DNA of 9,193 nt from Deltaproteobacteria bacterium CG07_land_8_20_14_0_80_60_11 (GTDB lineage Bacteria; Desulfobacterota; Desulfobaccia; Desulfobaccales; 0-14-0-80-60-11): assembly GCA_002779455.1 (NCBI GenBank), contig PEWM01000019.1:1-9193 (forward strand). Reading direction: 5' to 3'. Positions within the stretch are counted from its first letter, which is position 1. Every line of letters begins with the position of its first letter. The translations under genes were made by a program, and so were the position numbers. Positions 1 to 6,771 of this stretch are shown here, one piece after another. Below the pieces are notes generated by a model. The model was given only the letters and a program-made list of their open reading frames with translations, did not search any database and was not told the DNA's origin.

Positions 1-1268
1 CGCCGCACTTCCACCTCCAGGATGCGGTTGCCTTTCATGCGCAGCACCCGAAAGGTGAGCTTGTTATAAGCGTCATAAGCAATGGTCCGCCCTTCCCGGG
101 GCAGGGAGCCGAAGAGGTTCAATACCAGCCCGCCGATGGTGTCGAATTCCGCCGCCGGCAGCTTCAGGCCCAGCGCGTCGTTAAAATCCGCCAGGGAGAC
201 GGTCGCCTTGACCCGCCAGACGCCCGGGGACACCGCCTTTAGGGCCTCTTCCTCTTCCGTGAACTCCTGGGGAATTTCGCCGCAGAGCTCCTCCAACAGG
301 TCTTCCACCGTGACCAAACCCACCAGGGCGCCATATTCATCCACCACCAGGGCCAGACGCTGGTGTTGGGCCTGGAATTCGTTCAACAGGTCAAAGGCCC
401 GCTTGTTTTCCGGGACATAATAGGCCGGGCGCAGGAGATGCCGGAACCTCTCGCCCTCGCAGGGGGCTTGAGGGCGCAACTCCAGGATGTCATGGGCGTG
501 GAGCACCCCCAGCACGTGGTCGTAAGTCTCCTCGTAAATGGGCACCCGGGAGAACCGGGAGGCTTTGATCGCCTGAATCATCTCCGGGAAAGGCAGCTCC
601 ACGGGGAGGGTGAACATGTCGGGCCGGGGCACCATGATCTGCCCCACCCGGAGTTCCCCGAAATTGAGCAGATTCTGGATGAAATCCCGCTCCATGGCCG
701 CGATCAGGCCCCGGCGGTGGCTGTCTTCCACCATCCGGACGAAATCTTCCTGTTGCACCGAGTGCACCGGCAGCTCCGGGCGAAATCCCAGGGCCACCAG
801 AATGCCCCGGCTAATTTGCAAAAAGACCACCCGGAAAGGCGAGAGAATAGAGATCACCGGCCGGATCAACGGGGCCATCCGGCCGGCGAACTGGGCGGGG
901 TAGGCCAGGGCCAGAGACCAGGGGATGATTTCTCCCAGGAACTGGAAGGTGGGGACCATGACCAGGAGCACCAGCCATTCGCCCCGGGGCCCCCAGAGGC
1001 TCAACACCATGGAGGTGGCCAGGACCGAAAAGACGGTGCTGGCGGTCTCCACCCCGATGATCGTCGTCACCAACAGACGCCGGGGCCGGGACAGGATGGC
1101 TTCCACCGCCCCGCCCCGGGCCGGGTGCTGCTCTTTCAGGCGCAAACGATCCAGGGGGCTCAGGGAAAAGAGGGAGGCCTCGGACATGGCGAAGAAGGCC
1201 ACCAGAAACACCAGGGCGCCCATGGCCAGCCAGCGGATGAGATACGGATTTGAAAAGATGGAGTCCAC
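1..1268 (-). CDS. CNNM/CBS-domain membrane protein, CorC/HlyC (hemolysin-like) family, 3' end cut by window
   Basis: Translating the minus strand from a GTG at 1268 gives 422 residues that run off the left edge, so only a few C-terminal residues are probably missing. The order is that of the CNNM-CBS-CorC_HlyC family. A membrane DUF21/CNNM region covers about residues 10-165 with hydrophobic segments and the family-like stretch FFAMSEASLFSL. A CBS pair (about 205-330) contains VPIYEE and the hallmark VVDEYGALVGLVTVEDLLEE. A C-terminal transporter-associated domain (about 340-422) contains FDTIGGLVL. Family members sit in the inner membrane and are linked to Mg2+/Co2+ efflux or metal homeostasis; the substrate here is unknown. 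One oddity is that the usual GE(I/V)xPK membrane motif reads GEIIPW (about 112-117). The start is uncertain. The frame is open back to a TAA at 1335-1337 but contains no ATG there, and no good Shine-Dalgarno precedes the GTG. An in-frame ATG at 1223 is the alternative. The gene lies directly downstream of the restriction-modification pair. Confidence 0.88.
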   Translation of the reverse strand, partial: MDSIFSNPYLIRWLAMGALVFLVAFFAMSEASLFSLSPLDRLRLKEQHPARGGAVEAILSRPRRLLVTTIIGVETASTVFSVLATSMVLSLWGPRGEWLVLLVMVPTFQFLGEIIPWSLALAYPAQFAGRMAPLIRPVISILSPFRVVFLQISRGILVALGFRPELPVHSVQQEDFVRMVEDSHRRGLIAAMERDFIQNLLNFGELRVGQIMVPRPDMFTLPVELPFPEMIQAIKASRFSRVPIYEETYDHVLGVLHAHDILELRPQAPCEGERFRHLLRPAYYVPENKRAFDLLNEFQAQHQRLALVVDEYGALVGLVTVEDLLEELCGEIPQEFTEEEEALKAVSPGVWRVKATVSLADFNDALGLKLPAAEFDTIGGLVLNLFGSLPREGRTIAYDAYNKLTFRVLRMKGNRILEVEVR

Positions 1269-1356
1269 TTCGTCAGGGTTGCGTCTTAGAGATAGTGCCC
1301 CAAAGGTTTTTAATGATGGTTTATTGTAGTGTCCTTATTTGAAATTTAATGATAAA

Positions 1357-2442
1357 TCAGGCGCCGATGAGTTCCTTAACTATGTCGTTCCAGGACATTT
1401 TGACGGCAGCCGGGACATCGCGCCTACCGAATAGCGCCAGGACCTCTTGAGTAAAAATCGTCCTACACTTAGCGCCAATGGTGCCAAGGTTATTCACTAT
1501 CCATTCCGCCACTTGCAGAAAGTTGATTTCGTGGCCTTGGGTGAAGTAAGTGCGGGCCGCTTGGCGGGCGTCGTCGGTCGGGAGTGAGCTTGAGTAGATA
1601 AACAGATAGTCCTCGATTCCGACTCGCACGATTTTGGTATTAAAGGTGGAAACGACGCGGGCCTTCTCAATCGGACGCTCGGTTACTTCGATAGCCAGGA
1701 TTACGTTACCGTCTTGGGTTACGGTGATGTCTCCTCCCACTCCTGACGCTTTGTCGGCCACGTTGATGCCCTGCCACTTGATTCCCCATGGAAGCCCGTA
1801 GCAGGCTTTGATGGTGTGAAGCATGGCAACGGATAACAGCACCGGAATGAGACCGCCGCTCTGCACCTGTAGAAGCCTGCCCACAAGAGCTTGATATTGT
1901 TCAAGGCTTAGCCGGCTAATGCGGGAAAGCTGGATATTGGCGGCGTTCCGCAACACCACGAACCGATAGAGCAGATAGAGAATGAGGCCCCGGGCTTCAA
2001 TTACATTGGCCGCTTCGAGGGCGCTGATGTAGTCGAGAAGGGTGCTGTATCCATCCTTGTCCTTCAAACCACTAGATGTCTCAGTAGTAAATTTGATACT
2101 GCGGCGGAAACTCGCAAGGTAGGGTCCCTTGGTGCACGGAATCATCCTGTCTTGCAGGAAGGGATTAACTACCTTTTCATCAAGTGTGCGCCCATTGAAG
2201 GCGTCCGCCCCTTGACGTATATAGGGGTGACGAATATTTATTGATTGGTCTAACATCCGCGCCAAGCCGCACCCTATCAAAGCCTCGCGGTATGACTGCG
2301 TAGAGGAAGCAAAAAGCCGGTCAGCGGCGTCCTGTATCGCGGTTTCGACGATGGGGGTGGTATTCCCTTGAAAAGCATCCTCTGCTTCGGCAAATAGCTC
2401 CTCGAGGATCTCGGCTGCTTTTCCGTAATCCAGCGCGGGCAT
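1357..2442 (-). CDS. Putative type II restriction endonuclease, possibly SacI-like
   Basis: This 361-residue protein begins one base after the stop of the adenine methyltransferase (TAA-C-ATG). It has no Shine-Dalgarno of its own, so translation is probably coupled to the upstream gene. I read it as the endonuclease partner mainly from this position. A candidate PD-(D/E)XK-type core lies near residues 236-256: GGD (D238), a short beta-hairpin-like stretch, then AIEVTE (E252, T254). The lysine normally found two residues after the acidic one would be a threonine. Upstream are a long helical N-terminal half and a conserved-looking stretch, GRTLDEKVVNPF followed by KGPYLASFRRS (about 84-115). 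The overall pattern reminds me of the SacI restriction endonuclease family, from memory only. No membrane segment or signal peptide is visible. Base composition is lower in G+C than lon: one sampled 60-base line is 43%. Role in DNA cleavage is inferred; target sequence unknown. Confidence 0.6.
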   Translation of the reverse strand: MPALDYGKAAEILEELFAEAEDAFQGNTTPIVETAIQDAADRLFASSTQSYREALIGCGLARMLDQSINIRHPYIRQGADAFNGRTLDEKVVNPFLQDRMIPCTKGPYLASFRRSIKFTTETSSGLKDKDGYSTLLDYISALEAANVIEARGLILYLLYRFVVLRNAANIQLSRISRLSLEQYQALVGRLLQVQSGGLIPVLLSVAMLHTIKACYGLPWGIKWQGINVADKASGVGGDITVTQDGNVILAIEVTERPIEKARVVSTFNTKIVRVGIEDYLFIYSSSLPTDDARQAARTYFTQGHEINFLQVAEWIVNNLGTIGAKCRTIFTQEVLALFGRRDVPAAVKMSWNDIVKELIGA

Positions 2443-2443
2443 G

Positions 2444-3361
2444 TTAATAGTTCATCCAGAGACATTCTTGTCGTAATTGCTTAATCGAATGACATTGCTT
2501 CACGGGCGCATCAAAACGCCGCCACTCCTTATACCAAGTATCCATGGTGTCGCAACGATATCCAGAAAGGGCAATTTTCCCCCGGCACTTCTCAAAAGTT
2601 TGGGCCAACTCGCGGTGCTGGTCTAAATCCATCTCGAAGCCATAGGCTTTGCTGTCGCCCCGCGTCTCGTGCAGGTAGGGAGGATCACAATAGAAGAGCG
2701 TGTCGGCGCTGTCATAAAGGCGGATAACTTCCAAGGCGGGCCGGTTCTCAATTTGCACCCGCAAGAGCCTCCCGGCAATTTCTTCCAAAGCTTCTAGGCC
2801 ACCGATCCAGCGCGACACAACCCCGGACATTCCGGCGCGGCTGGTGTTCTTGCAATTGGCCCAGCGGCCAAGGGTCGCGGTCTGAGCCAGTCCGGTGCGC
2901 GCTTGACGGGCTCGAATGTAGAAGCGGCGGGCCCGTTCTAGGTCGCTGATGCCCTGCACACTGCCACTGATAGCCCGGTGAAACTCCTCACGCGAAAATG
3001 GGGTCAGGGCAATCGAGCGGATCAGGTCGTCGTGGCGGTCTCGCAACATCCGAAAGAAATTCACTACGTCCCCATCAATGTCGTTGTAAGTTTCCACTGG
3101 AGAGGGCGCGCGGTTCAAGAGAACTGCGGCTGATCCCGAAAAGGGTTCGCAATAGTGATGAGCGCGGGGCAACAAGGGGAGCAGCCAATCTAAATGGCTG
3201 AATTTGCCCCCATACCAACCGAAAACGATACGCCGGCGGCGCCTGGGGCGTTTTAGAACGACAACGTTCTCGAAAAGTCCTGGTTGGTCCAAGTAAATCG
3301 GTGAAAGCCCTCGCTTGCCCTTCTCGCCCGGTTGCGTTCGGTTCTTAATGGTGTTTGGCAT
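2444..3361 (-). CDS. DNA adenine (N6) methyltransferase, Dam/D12 class
   Basis: This 305-residue protein carries the motifs of the D12 (Dam-like) class of N6-adenine methyltransferases. Motif X is GWYGGK (residues 48-53) and the SAM-binding motif I is EPFSGSAA (72-79). YNDIDGD (92-98) follows, then the catalytic motif IV DPPY (226-229), ALSGYRCD (264-271), and a terminal ECLWMNY. The segment between about 110 and 215 should contain the target-recognition domain. These enzymes transfer a methyl group from S-adenosylmethionine to adenine in a specific DNA site. With the endonuclease gene immediately behind it, this copy most likely protects host DNA in a type II restriction-modification system. 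The ATG at 3361 has a strong purine-rich ribosome binding site (GAGGGAG) a few bases upstream. The first roughly 45 residues, ending in an arginine-rich patch (RPRRRRR), precede the catalytic core and may be a lineage-specific extension. Only 51 bases separate it from the lon stop. Confidence 0.9.
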   Translation of the reverse strand: MPNTIKNRTQPGEKGKRGLSPIYLDQPGLFENVVVLKRPRRRRRIVFGWYGGKFSHLDWLLPLLPRAHHYCEPFSGSAAVLLNRAPSPVETYNDIDGDVVNFFRMLRDRHDDLIRSIALTPFSREEFHRAISGSVQGISDLERARRFYIRARQARTGLAQTATLGRWANCKNTSRAGMSGVVSRWIGGLEALEEIAGRLLRVQIENRPALEVIRLYDSADTLFYCDPPYLHETRGDSKAYGFEMDLDQHRELAQTFEKCRGKIALSGYRCDTMDTWYKEWRRFDAPVKQCHSIKQLRQECLWMNY

Positions 3362-3412
3362 AGCTCCCTCTTCAGAAACTGCCTCTTTTCTTGTAGGCTG
3401 CGCCGTCTCCCC

Positions 3413-5830
3413 TCAGACCACCGGCCGGGAAGACGGCGTGGTCAGCCGCCCGACCGGGGTCCCGGTTTTTTTGCTCTCCTTGAAAGGCGACCGCATCAGG
3501 GCTTCGTTCAGCACCTCATCCATGTCGGCTACCGCCACGAACTTCAGGCGGCGCTTGACGTTCTTGGGAATCTCCACCAGGTCTTTCTTGTTGGCCGCAG
3601 GGATAATGACCTTCTTGACCCGGGCCCGGAGCGCGGCGATGGCCTTCTCCTTAAGGCCGCCGATGGGCAGCACCTTGCCCCGGAGGGTGATTTCGCCGGT
3701 CATGGCCACGTCCCGCCGCACCGGGATCTGGGTGAGGGCGCTGATCAGGGCGGTGGCCATGGTGACGCCGGCCGAGGGGCCGTCCTTGGGGGTGGCGCCG
3801 GCGGGCACGTGGATGTGGATATCCAGCTTCTCATAGAAATCCGGCGCCAGATTGAGGCGGTCGGCCCGGGCCCGGGCGTAACTCAAGGCCGCCTGGCCCG
3901 ACTCCTTCATCACGTCGCCCAACTGGCCCGTCAGGGTGAGCTGGCCTTTGCCTTTCATCAGGCTGGCCTCCACCGCCAGGGTCTCGCCCCCCACCTGGGT
4001 CCAGGCCAGGCCCGTGGCCACCCCCACTTCGTTTTCCACCTCGCCTTCCGGGAGATAGCGGGGGGGGCCCAGGTAGCGGTGCAGGTTTCCCCCGGTGACG
4101 GCGAAAGGCCCTTTTTCGCCTTCGGCGATGCGCCGGGCCACCTTGCGGCACAGGGAGCCGATCTCCCGCTCCAGGTTGCGGAGCCCCGCCTCGAGGGTGT
4201 AGTTCATGATGACCCGCCTGATCACCTCGGTGGAAATCTTGAAATCCTGGGAGCGCAGGCCGTTTTCCGTCAACTGCCGCGGCAGGAGGTGCCGGAGCAC
4301 GATTTGCAGCTTCTCATCCTCGGTGTAGCCCGCCAGGCGGATAACCTCCATGCGGTCCCGCAGGGCCGAGGGAATGGGGTCCACCAGGTTGGCGGTAGTG
4401 ATGAACATCACCCGGGACAGGTCAAAGGCCACATTGAGGTAGTGGTCGCTGAAGGAGTGGTTCTGCTCCGGGTCCAGCACCTCCAGGAGGGCGGCGGCGG
4501 GGTCGCCCCTAAAGTCCATGCCGATCTTGTCAACTTCGTCCAGGATGAACACCGGGTTGTTGGAGCCGGCATTTTTAATCCCCTGGATGATCCGCCCCGG
4601 CAGGGCGCCGATATAGGTGCGCCGGTGGCCCCGGATCTCGGCCTCGTCCCGCATGCCCCCCAGGGAGATGCGCACAAACTTGCGCCCCATGGCCCGGGCA
4701 ATGGACTGCCCGAGGGAGGTCTTGCCCACTCCCGGAGGGCCCACAAAACAGAGGATGGGGCCCTTCATCTTCTTGTTGAGTTTGCGGACGCTCAGGTACT
4801 CCAGGATGCGGTCTTTGACCTTTTCCAGGTTGAAATGGTCCTCATCCAGGATAGTCTTGGCCTCTTTGACCTCCAGCTTGTCCCGGGTGCTCTTGCTCCA
4901 GGGCAGGGACACCAGCCAGTCCAGGTAGGTGCGGACGATGGAGGCCTCGGCGGCGTCGGGATGCATCTGCTCTAAACGGGACAGCTGTTTGAGGGCATCC
5001 TCTTCCGCCTGCTTGGGCATCCGGGCCTGGGCGATCTTCAGCCGATATTCTTCCATCTCCTTGGTGGTCTCGTCCAGGTCGCCCAGTTCTTTTTTGATGG
5101 CCCGCAGCTGCTCCCGGAGGAAGTATTCCCGCTGGGTGCGGTCCATCTCCTCCCGGGCCTGGGACTGGATCTTGGCCTGGATGGCGGAGACCTCCATTTC
5201 CTTCCGCAGGAAATCATTGACCTTGATGAGACTGCGGATGGGGTCCATTTCCTCCAGCACCATCTGGGCCTCGTCGATCTTGAGGCGCAAATTGGCCGCC
5301 ACCAGGTCGGCCAGGTGCCCGGGGTCTTCGATGGACTCCAGGATAGCCAGCAGATCCGGTGACATGATGCCCTTGAGGGTGAGGATTTTCTCTGACATCT
5401 CCCGGGCGTTGCGCATCAGGGCCTCGGCCTCGGGGGAGATCTCGGCGATGGTGGTTTCCGGCAAGACCTCCATCGCCACCTGGAAGTAGGGGCGCTCCTT
5501 GAGATATTCCTGGACCAGGGCCTTGGCTTTGCCCTGGACCAGGATTTTCAAGCGTCCGTCCGGCAGTTTCAGCATCCGCAAAATGAGGCTGACCGTGCCC
5601 ACGGAATAGATTTCTTCGGGTTCGGGGTTTTCCACGGATTGATCTTTTTGGGTGGCCAGAAAGATCAGGCGGTCTTGGGCCAGGGCGGCTTCAATCGCCA
5701 GCACCGAGGTCTCCCGGCCCACAAACAGCGGGAGCACCATATTGGGAAAAACCACCACGTCCCGCACCGCCAACATGGGCAGCTCTTTGGGAATGGTGAT
5801 TTGCTGTTGATCATCTTCGGTGGTTGCCAT
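3413..5830 (-). CDS. lon: ATP-dependent Lon protease (endopeptidase La)
   Basis: A full-length 805-residue Lon, close to the size of Escherichia coli Lon. The N-terminal substrate-binding LON domain begins at about residue 14 (LPMLAVRDVVVFPNMVLPLFVGRE). A coiled helical region covers about 205-300. The AAA+ module has Walker A GPPGVGKT (364-371) and Walker B FILDEVDK (428-435), and the usual GGMRDEAEIRGHRRTY follows Walker A. The C-terminal protease domain has the serine in DGPSAG (S686) and the lysine in GGLKEK (K729). The 43-residue spacing of this Ser-Lys dyad equals that in E. coli. The enzyme is a cytoplasmic hexamer that unfolds and degrades damaged and selected regulatory proteins. The ATG at 5830 is preceded by AGGAG at the right spacing. 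The gene runs toward the methyltransferase with no visible terminator between them. The last 25 or so residues form a low-complexity tail. Identification is secure. Confidence 0.98.
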   Translation of the reverse strand: MATTEDDQQQITIPKELPMLAVRDVVVFPNMVLPLFVGRETSVLAIEAALAQDRLIFLATQKDQSVENPEPEEIYSVGTVSLILRMLKLPDGRLKILVQGKAKALVQEYLKERPYFQVAMEVLPETTIAEISPEAEALMRNAREMSEKILTLKGIMSPDLLAILESIEDPGHLADLVAANLRLKIDEAQMVLEEMDPIRSLIKVNDFLRKEMEVSAIQAKIQSQAREEMDRTQREYFLREQLRAIKKELGDLDETTKEMEEYRLKIAQARMPKQAEEDALKQLSRLEQMHPDAAEASIVRTYLDWLVSLPWSKSTRDKLEVKEAKTILDEDHFNLEKVKDRILEYLSVRKLNKKMKGPILCFVGPPGVGKTSLGQSIARAMGRKFVRISLGGMRDEAEIRGHRRTYIGALPGRIIQGIKNAGSNNPVFILDEVDKIGMDFRGDPAAALLEVLDPEQNHSFSDHYLNVAFDLSRVMFITTANLVDPIPSALRDRMEVIRLAGYTEDEKLQIVLRHLLPRQLTENGLRSQDFKISTEVIRRVIMNYTLEAGLRNLEREIGSLCRKVARRIAEGEKGPFAVTGGNLHRYLGPPRYLPEGEVENEVGVATGLAWTQVGGETLAVEASLMKGKGQLTLTGQLGDVMKESGQAALSYARARADRLNLAPDFYEKLDIHIHVPAGATPKDGPSAGVTMATALISALTQIPVRRDVAMTGEITLRGKVLPIGGLKEKAIAALRARVKKVIIPAANKKDLVEIPKNVKRRLKFVAVADMDEVLNEALMRSPFKESKKTGTPVGRLTTPSSRPVV

Positions 5831-5936
5831 GTTATCTCCTGAGAGATGGGGATAAGTCGATAGGTGAGGGCGCGCCGCTCGACTGGTGCGGTGGAATTCC
5901 GGGGTGGCTGGTAACCGTCATTTTCAATATGCCTCT

Positions 5937-5965
5937 CCCATAGCAGAATTTCCCCTGAGGGTCAA
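5937..5965 (-). promoter_or_regulatory. Candidate lon promoter (sigma70-type, extended -10)
   Basis: On the minus strand TTGACC (5965-5960, five of six consensus bases) is followed after exactly 17 bases by TATGGG (5942-5937). A TG dinucleotide sits one base before the -10 box, giving an extended -10. The last three -10 bases are poor. Transcription would start near 5930 and leave a leader of about 100 bases before lon. This is a pattern match only. Confidence 0.35.
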
Positions 5966-5979
5966 CCGGAACGTGCAGC

Positions 5980-6014
5980 CTCTTAATTAACATAATACCG
6001 ATTATGCTGAAGAG
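5980..6014. repeat. AT-rich imperfect inverted repeat upstream of lon
   Basis: CATAAT (5991-5996) and ATTATG (6001-6006) form a perfect six-base inverted repeat around ACCG. Outside them CTCTT (5980-5984) and AAGAG (6010-6014) are also complementary, giving an interrupted 11-pair stem. It lies just upstream of the candidate lon promoter, so it could be a regulator binding site. It lacks a T-tract on either strand, which argues against a terminator. Confidence 0.4.
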
Positions 6015-6265
6015 CAACCGGTAACCCCCGGGGTGAAAATGGGACCGGGAACCTCGACCCGTCACCGGGGATGCGGACCTGAACCGGCGCAGGCAGGGCC
6101 CCTCTAAATATTAAGCGGCATTTTGGTGCAGTTTATTAAATCATCCCGGCAATCCAGCCCAGGCTTTCCCGGGACTGACCAGGGAAAATTCAAGGTGAAA
6201 AAAGTGTGATATCTCGGGGTTAAATCTGGAACGGCAATTGCCAGGCCAGGCCTGCTCCCCGAAGG

Positions 6266-6679
6266 TCAAGGCCACCAGGAGTGCCAATCGCCATAGAGGG
6301 TCAGGACCTGGCGGCGATACCGGCCGGCAAATTCGGGATTGACGGCATAGACCTGAAGAGCCCGGATGGCGGCATATTGGACGTGGGCGTTTTCTTCTTC
6401 CAGCAGCAGGAGATGCAGGCGCAGGGGGGCAAAGAGAGGTGCGAGGCCGTCTTCCAGGCGTTGCCGCAGCTTTTGTCCCTCCCAATAATCCAGGGGGTGT
6501 TCCAGCAACACCACGCCCAGGTCCAGGTCGCTGTCCGGTTTGCCCTCCACGTCCTCGCCCCGGAGCCGGGCCGGTCCCAATTCTTTTTGGGAGCCCAGGA
6601 AATAGGCCAGGCCAACCCCGTGGGCTTGCACGAAGGCTAAAAACTTTTCCCGGGGGCTCCTGGAGTCGTGATAGTTCAT
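6266..6679 (-). CDS. Small MNT-like nucleotidyltransferase-fold protein
   Basis: A 137-residue protein with the start of a DNA-polymerase-beta-type nucleotidyltransferase fold. FLGS (27-30) supplies the GS of the active-site loop, and SDLDLGVVL (50-58) supplies two metal-binding aspartates (D51, D53). The spacing between GS and the first aspartate is 20 residues, longer than the usual nine or ten, so the loop carries an insertion. The third acidic residue, expected on the next strand, seems to be missing: LRLHLLLLE (86-94) has histidine 89 where an aspartate would align by eye. Relatives include antitoxin-like MNT proteins paired with HEPN toxins, which AMPylate or otherwise nucleotidylate a partner. 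No HEPN gene adjoins this one: 435 non-coding bases follow, and the neighbour upstream is divergent shc. The ATG at 6679 has no clear ribosome binding site. Catalytic activity is doubtful and its substrate unknown. Confidence 0.72.
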   Translation of the reverse strand: MNYHDSRSPREKFLAFVQAHGVGLAYFLGSQKELGPARLRGEDVEGKPDSDLDLGVVLLEHPLDYWEGQKLRQRLEDGLAPLFAPLRLHLLLLEEENAHVQYAAIRALQVYAVNPEFAGRYRRQVLTLYGDWHSWWP

Positions 6680-6708
6680 GAATATGGATTTACTACAAAA
6701 CTAAAATA

Positions 6709-6737
6709 TTGGGCCTTTTTGGGGGTTATGGTATAGT
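6709..6737 (+). promoter_or_regulatory. Promoter of shc (extended -10)
   Basis: TTGGGC (6709-6714) and TATAGT (6732-6737, five of six consensus bases) are separated by 17 bases. A TG at 6729-6730 forms an extended -10 element, which can compensate for the weak -35. The start of transcription would be near 6744, giving a leader of about 28 bases to the GTG at 6772. Confidence 0.55.
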
Positions 6738-6771
6738 ATGCAAATTGAGAAAACAACTCGGGGGGAAAGAA

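Larger units (their letters stand above)
5831..6265. other. Non-coding region between lon and the nucleotidyltransferase gene
   Basis: About 435 bases without a credible gene. It should hold the lon leader and promoter and the 3' end of the nucleotidyltransferase transcript. Visible items are a candidate sigma70-type promoter for lon (5937-5965, minus), an AT-rich imperfect hairpin (5980-6014), and a 10-base palindrome GGCAATTGCC (6233-6242). Two GGTAACC words lie near 5910 and 6020. A 77-codon minus-strand frame (5832-6065) ends one base before the lon ATG. It has no recognisable domain or ribosome binding site, and I do not call it a gene. Confidence 0.6.

Noticed and set aside
363..1253. 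A 296-codon plus-strand frame at the left edge
   Set aside because: It is antisense to the CNNM/CBS protein, whose domains and motifs are clear on the minus strand. The plus-strand translation is compositionally biased.
1269..3412. TTGTAG found near both edges of the R-M cassette as a possible target duplication
   Set aside because: Six bases with unmatched surroundings is within chance, and no inverted terminal repeats or integrase/transposase gene accompany it.
3332..4975. A 547-codon open frame on the plus strand opposite lon
   Set aside because: It lies wholly antisense to a secure Lon coding region. Its low-complexity His/Gly/Gln-rich translation is what GC-rich codon bias produces on the opposite strand.
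5896..5929. A possible heat-shock (sigma32) promoter for lon: TTGAAA followed by CCCC on the minus strand
   Set aside because: The spacing is longer than in known sigma32 promoters and the -10-like part reads CCCCGGAA, not CCCCATNT.
5832..6065. A 77-codon minus-strand frame ending next to the lon ATG
   Set aside because: No ribosome binding site and no recognisable domain, and it overlaps the candidate promoter and the lon Shine-Dalgarno.
6233..6242. Palindrome GGCAATTGCC after the nucleotidyltransferase stop as a terminator
   Set aside because: No loop and no T-tract follows it on the minus strand.
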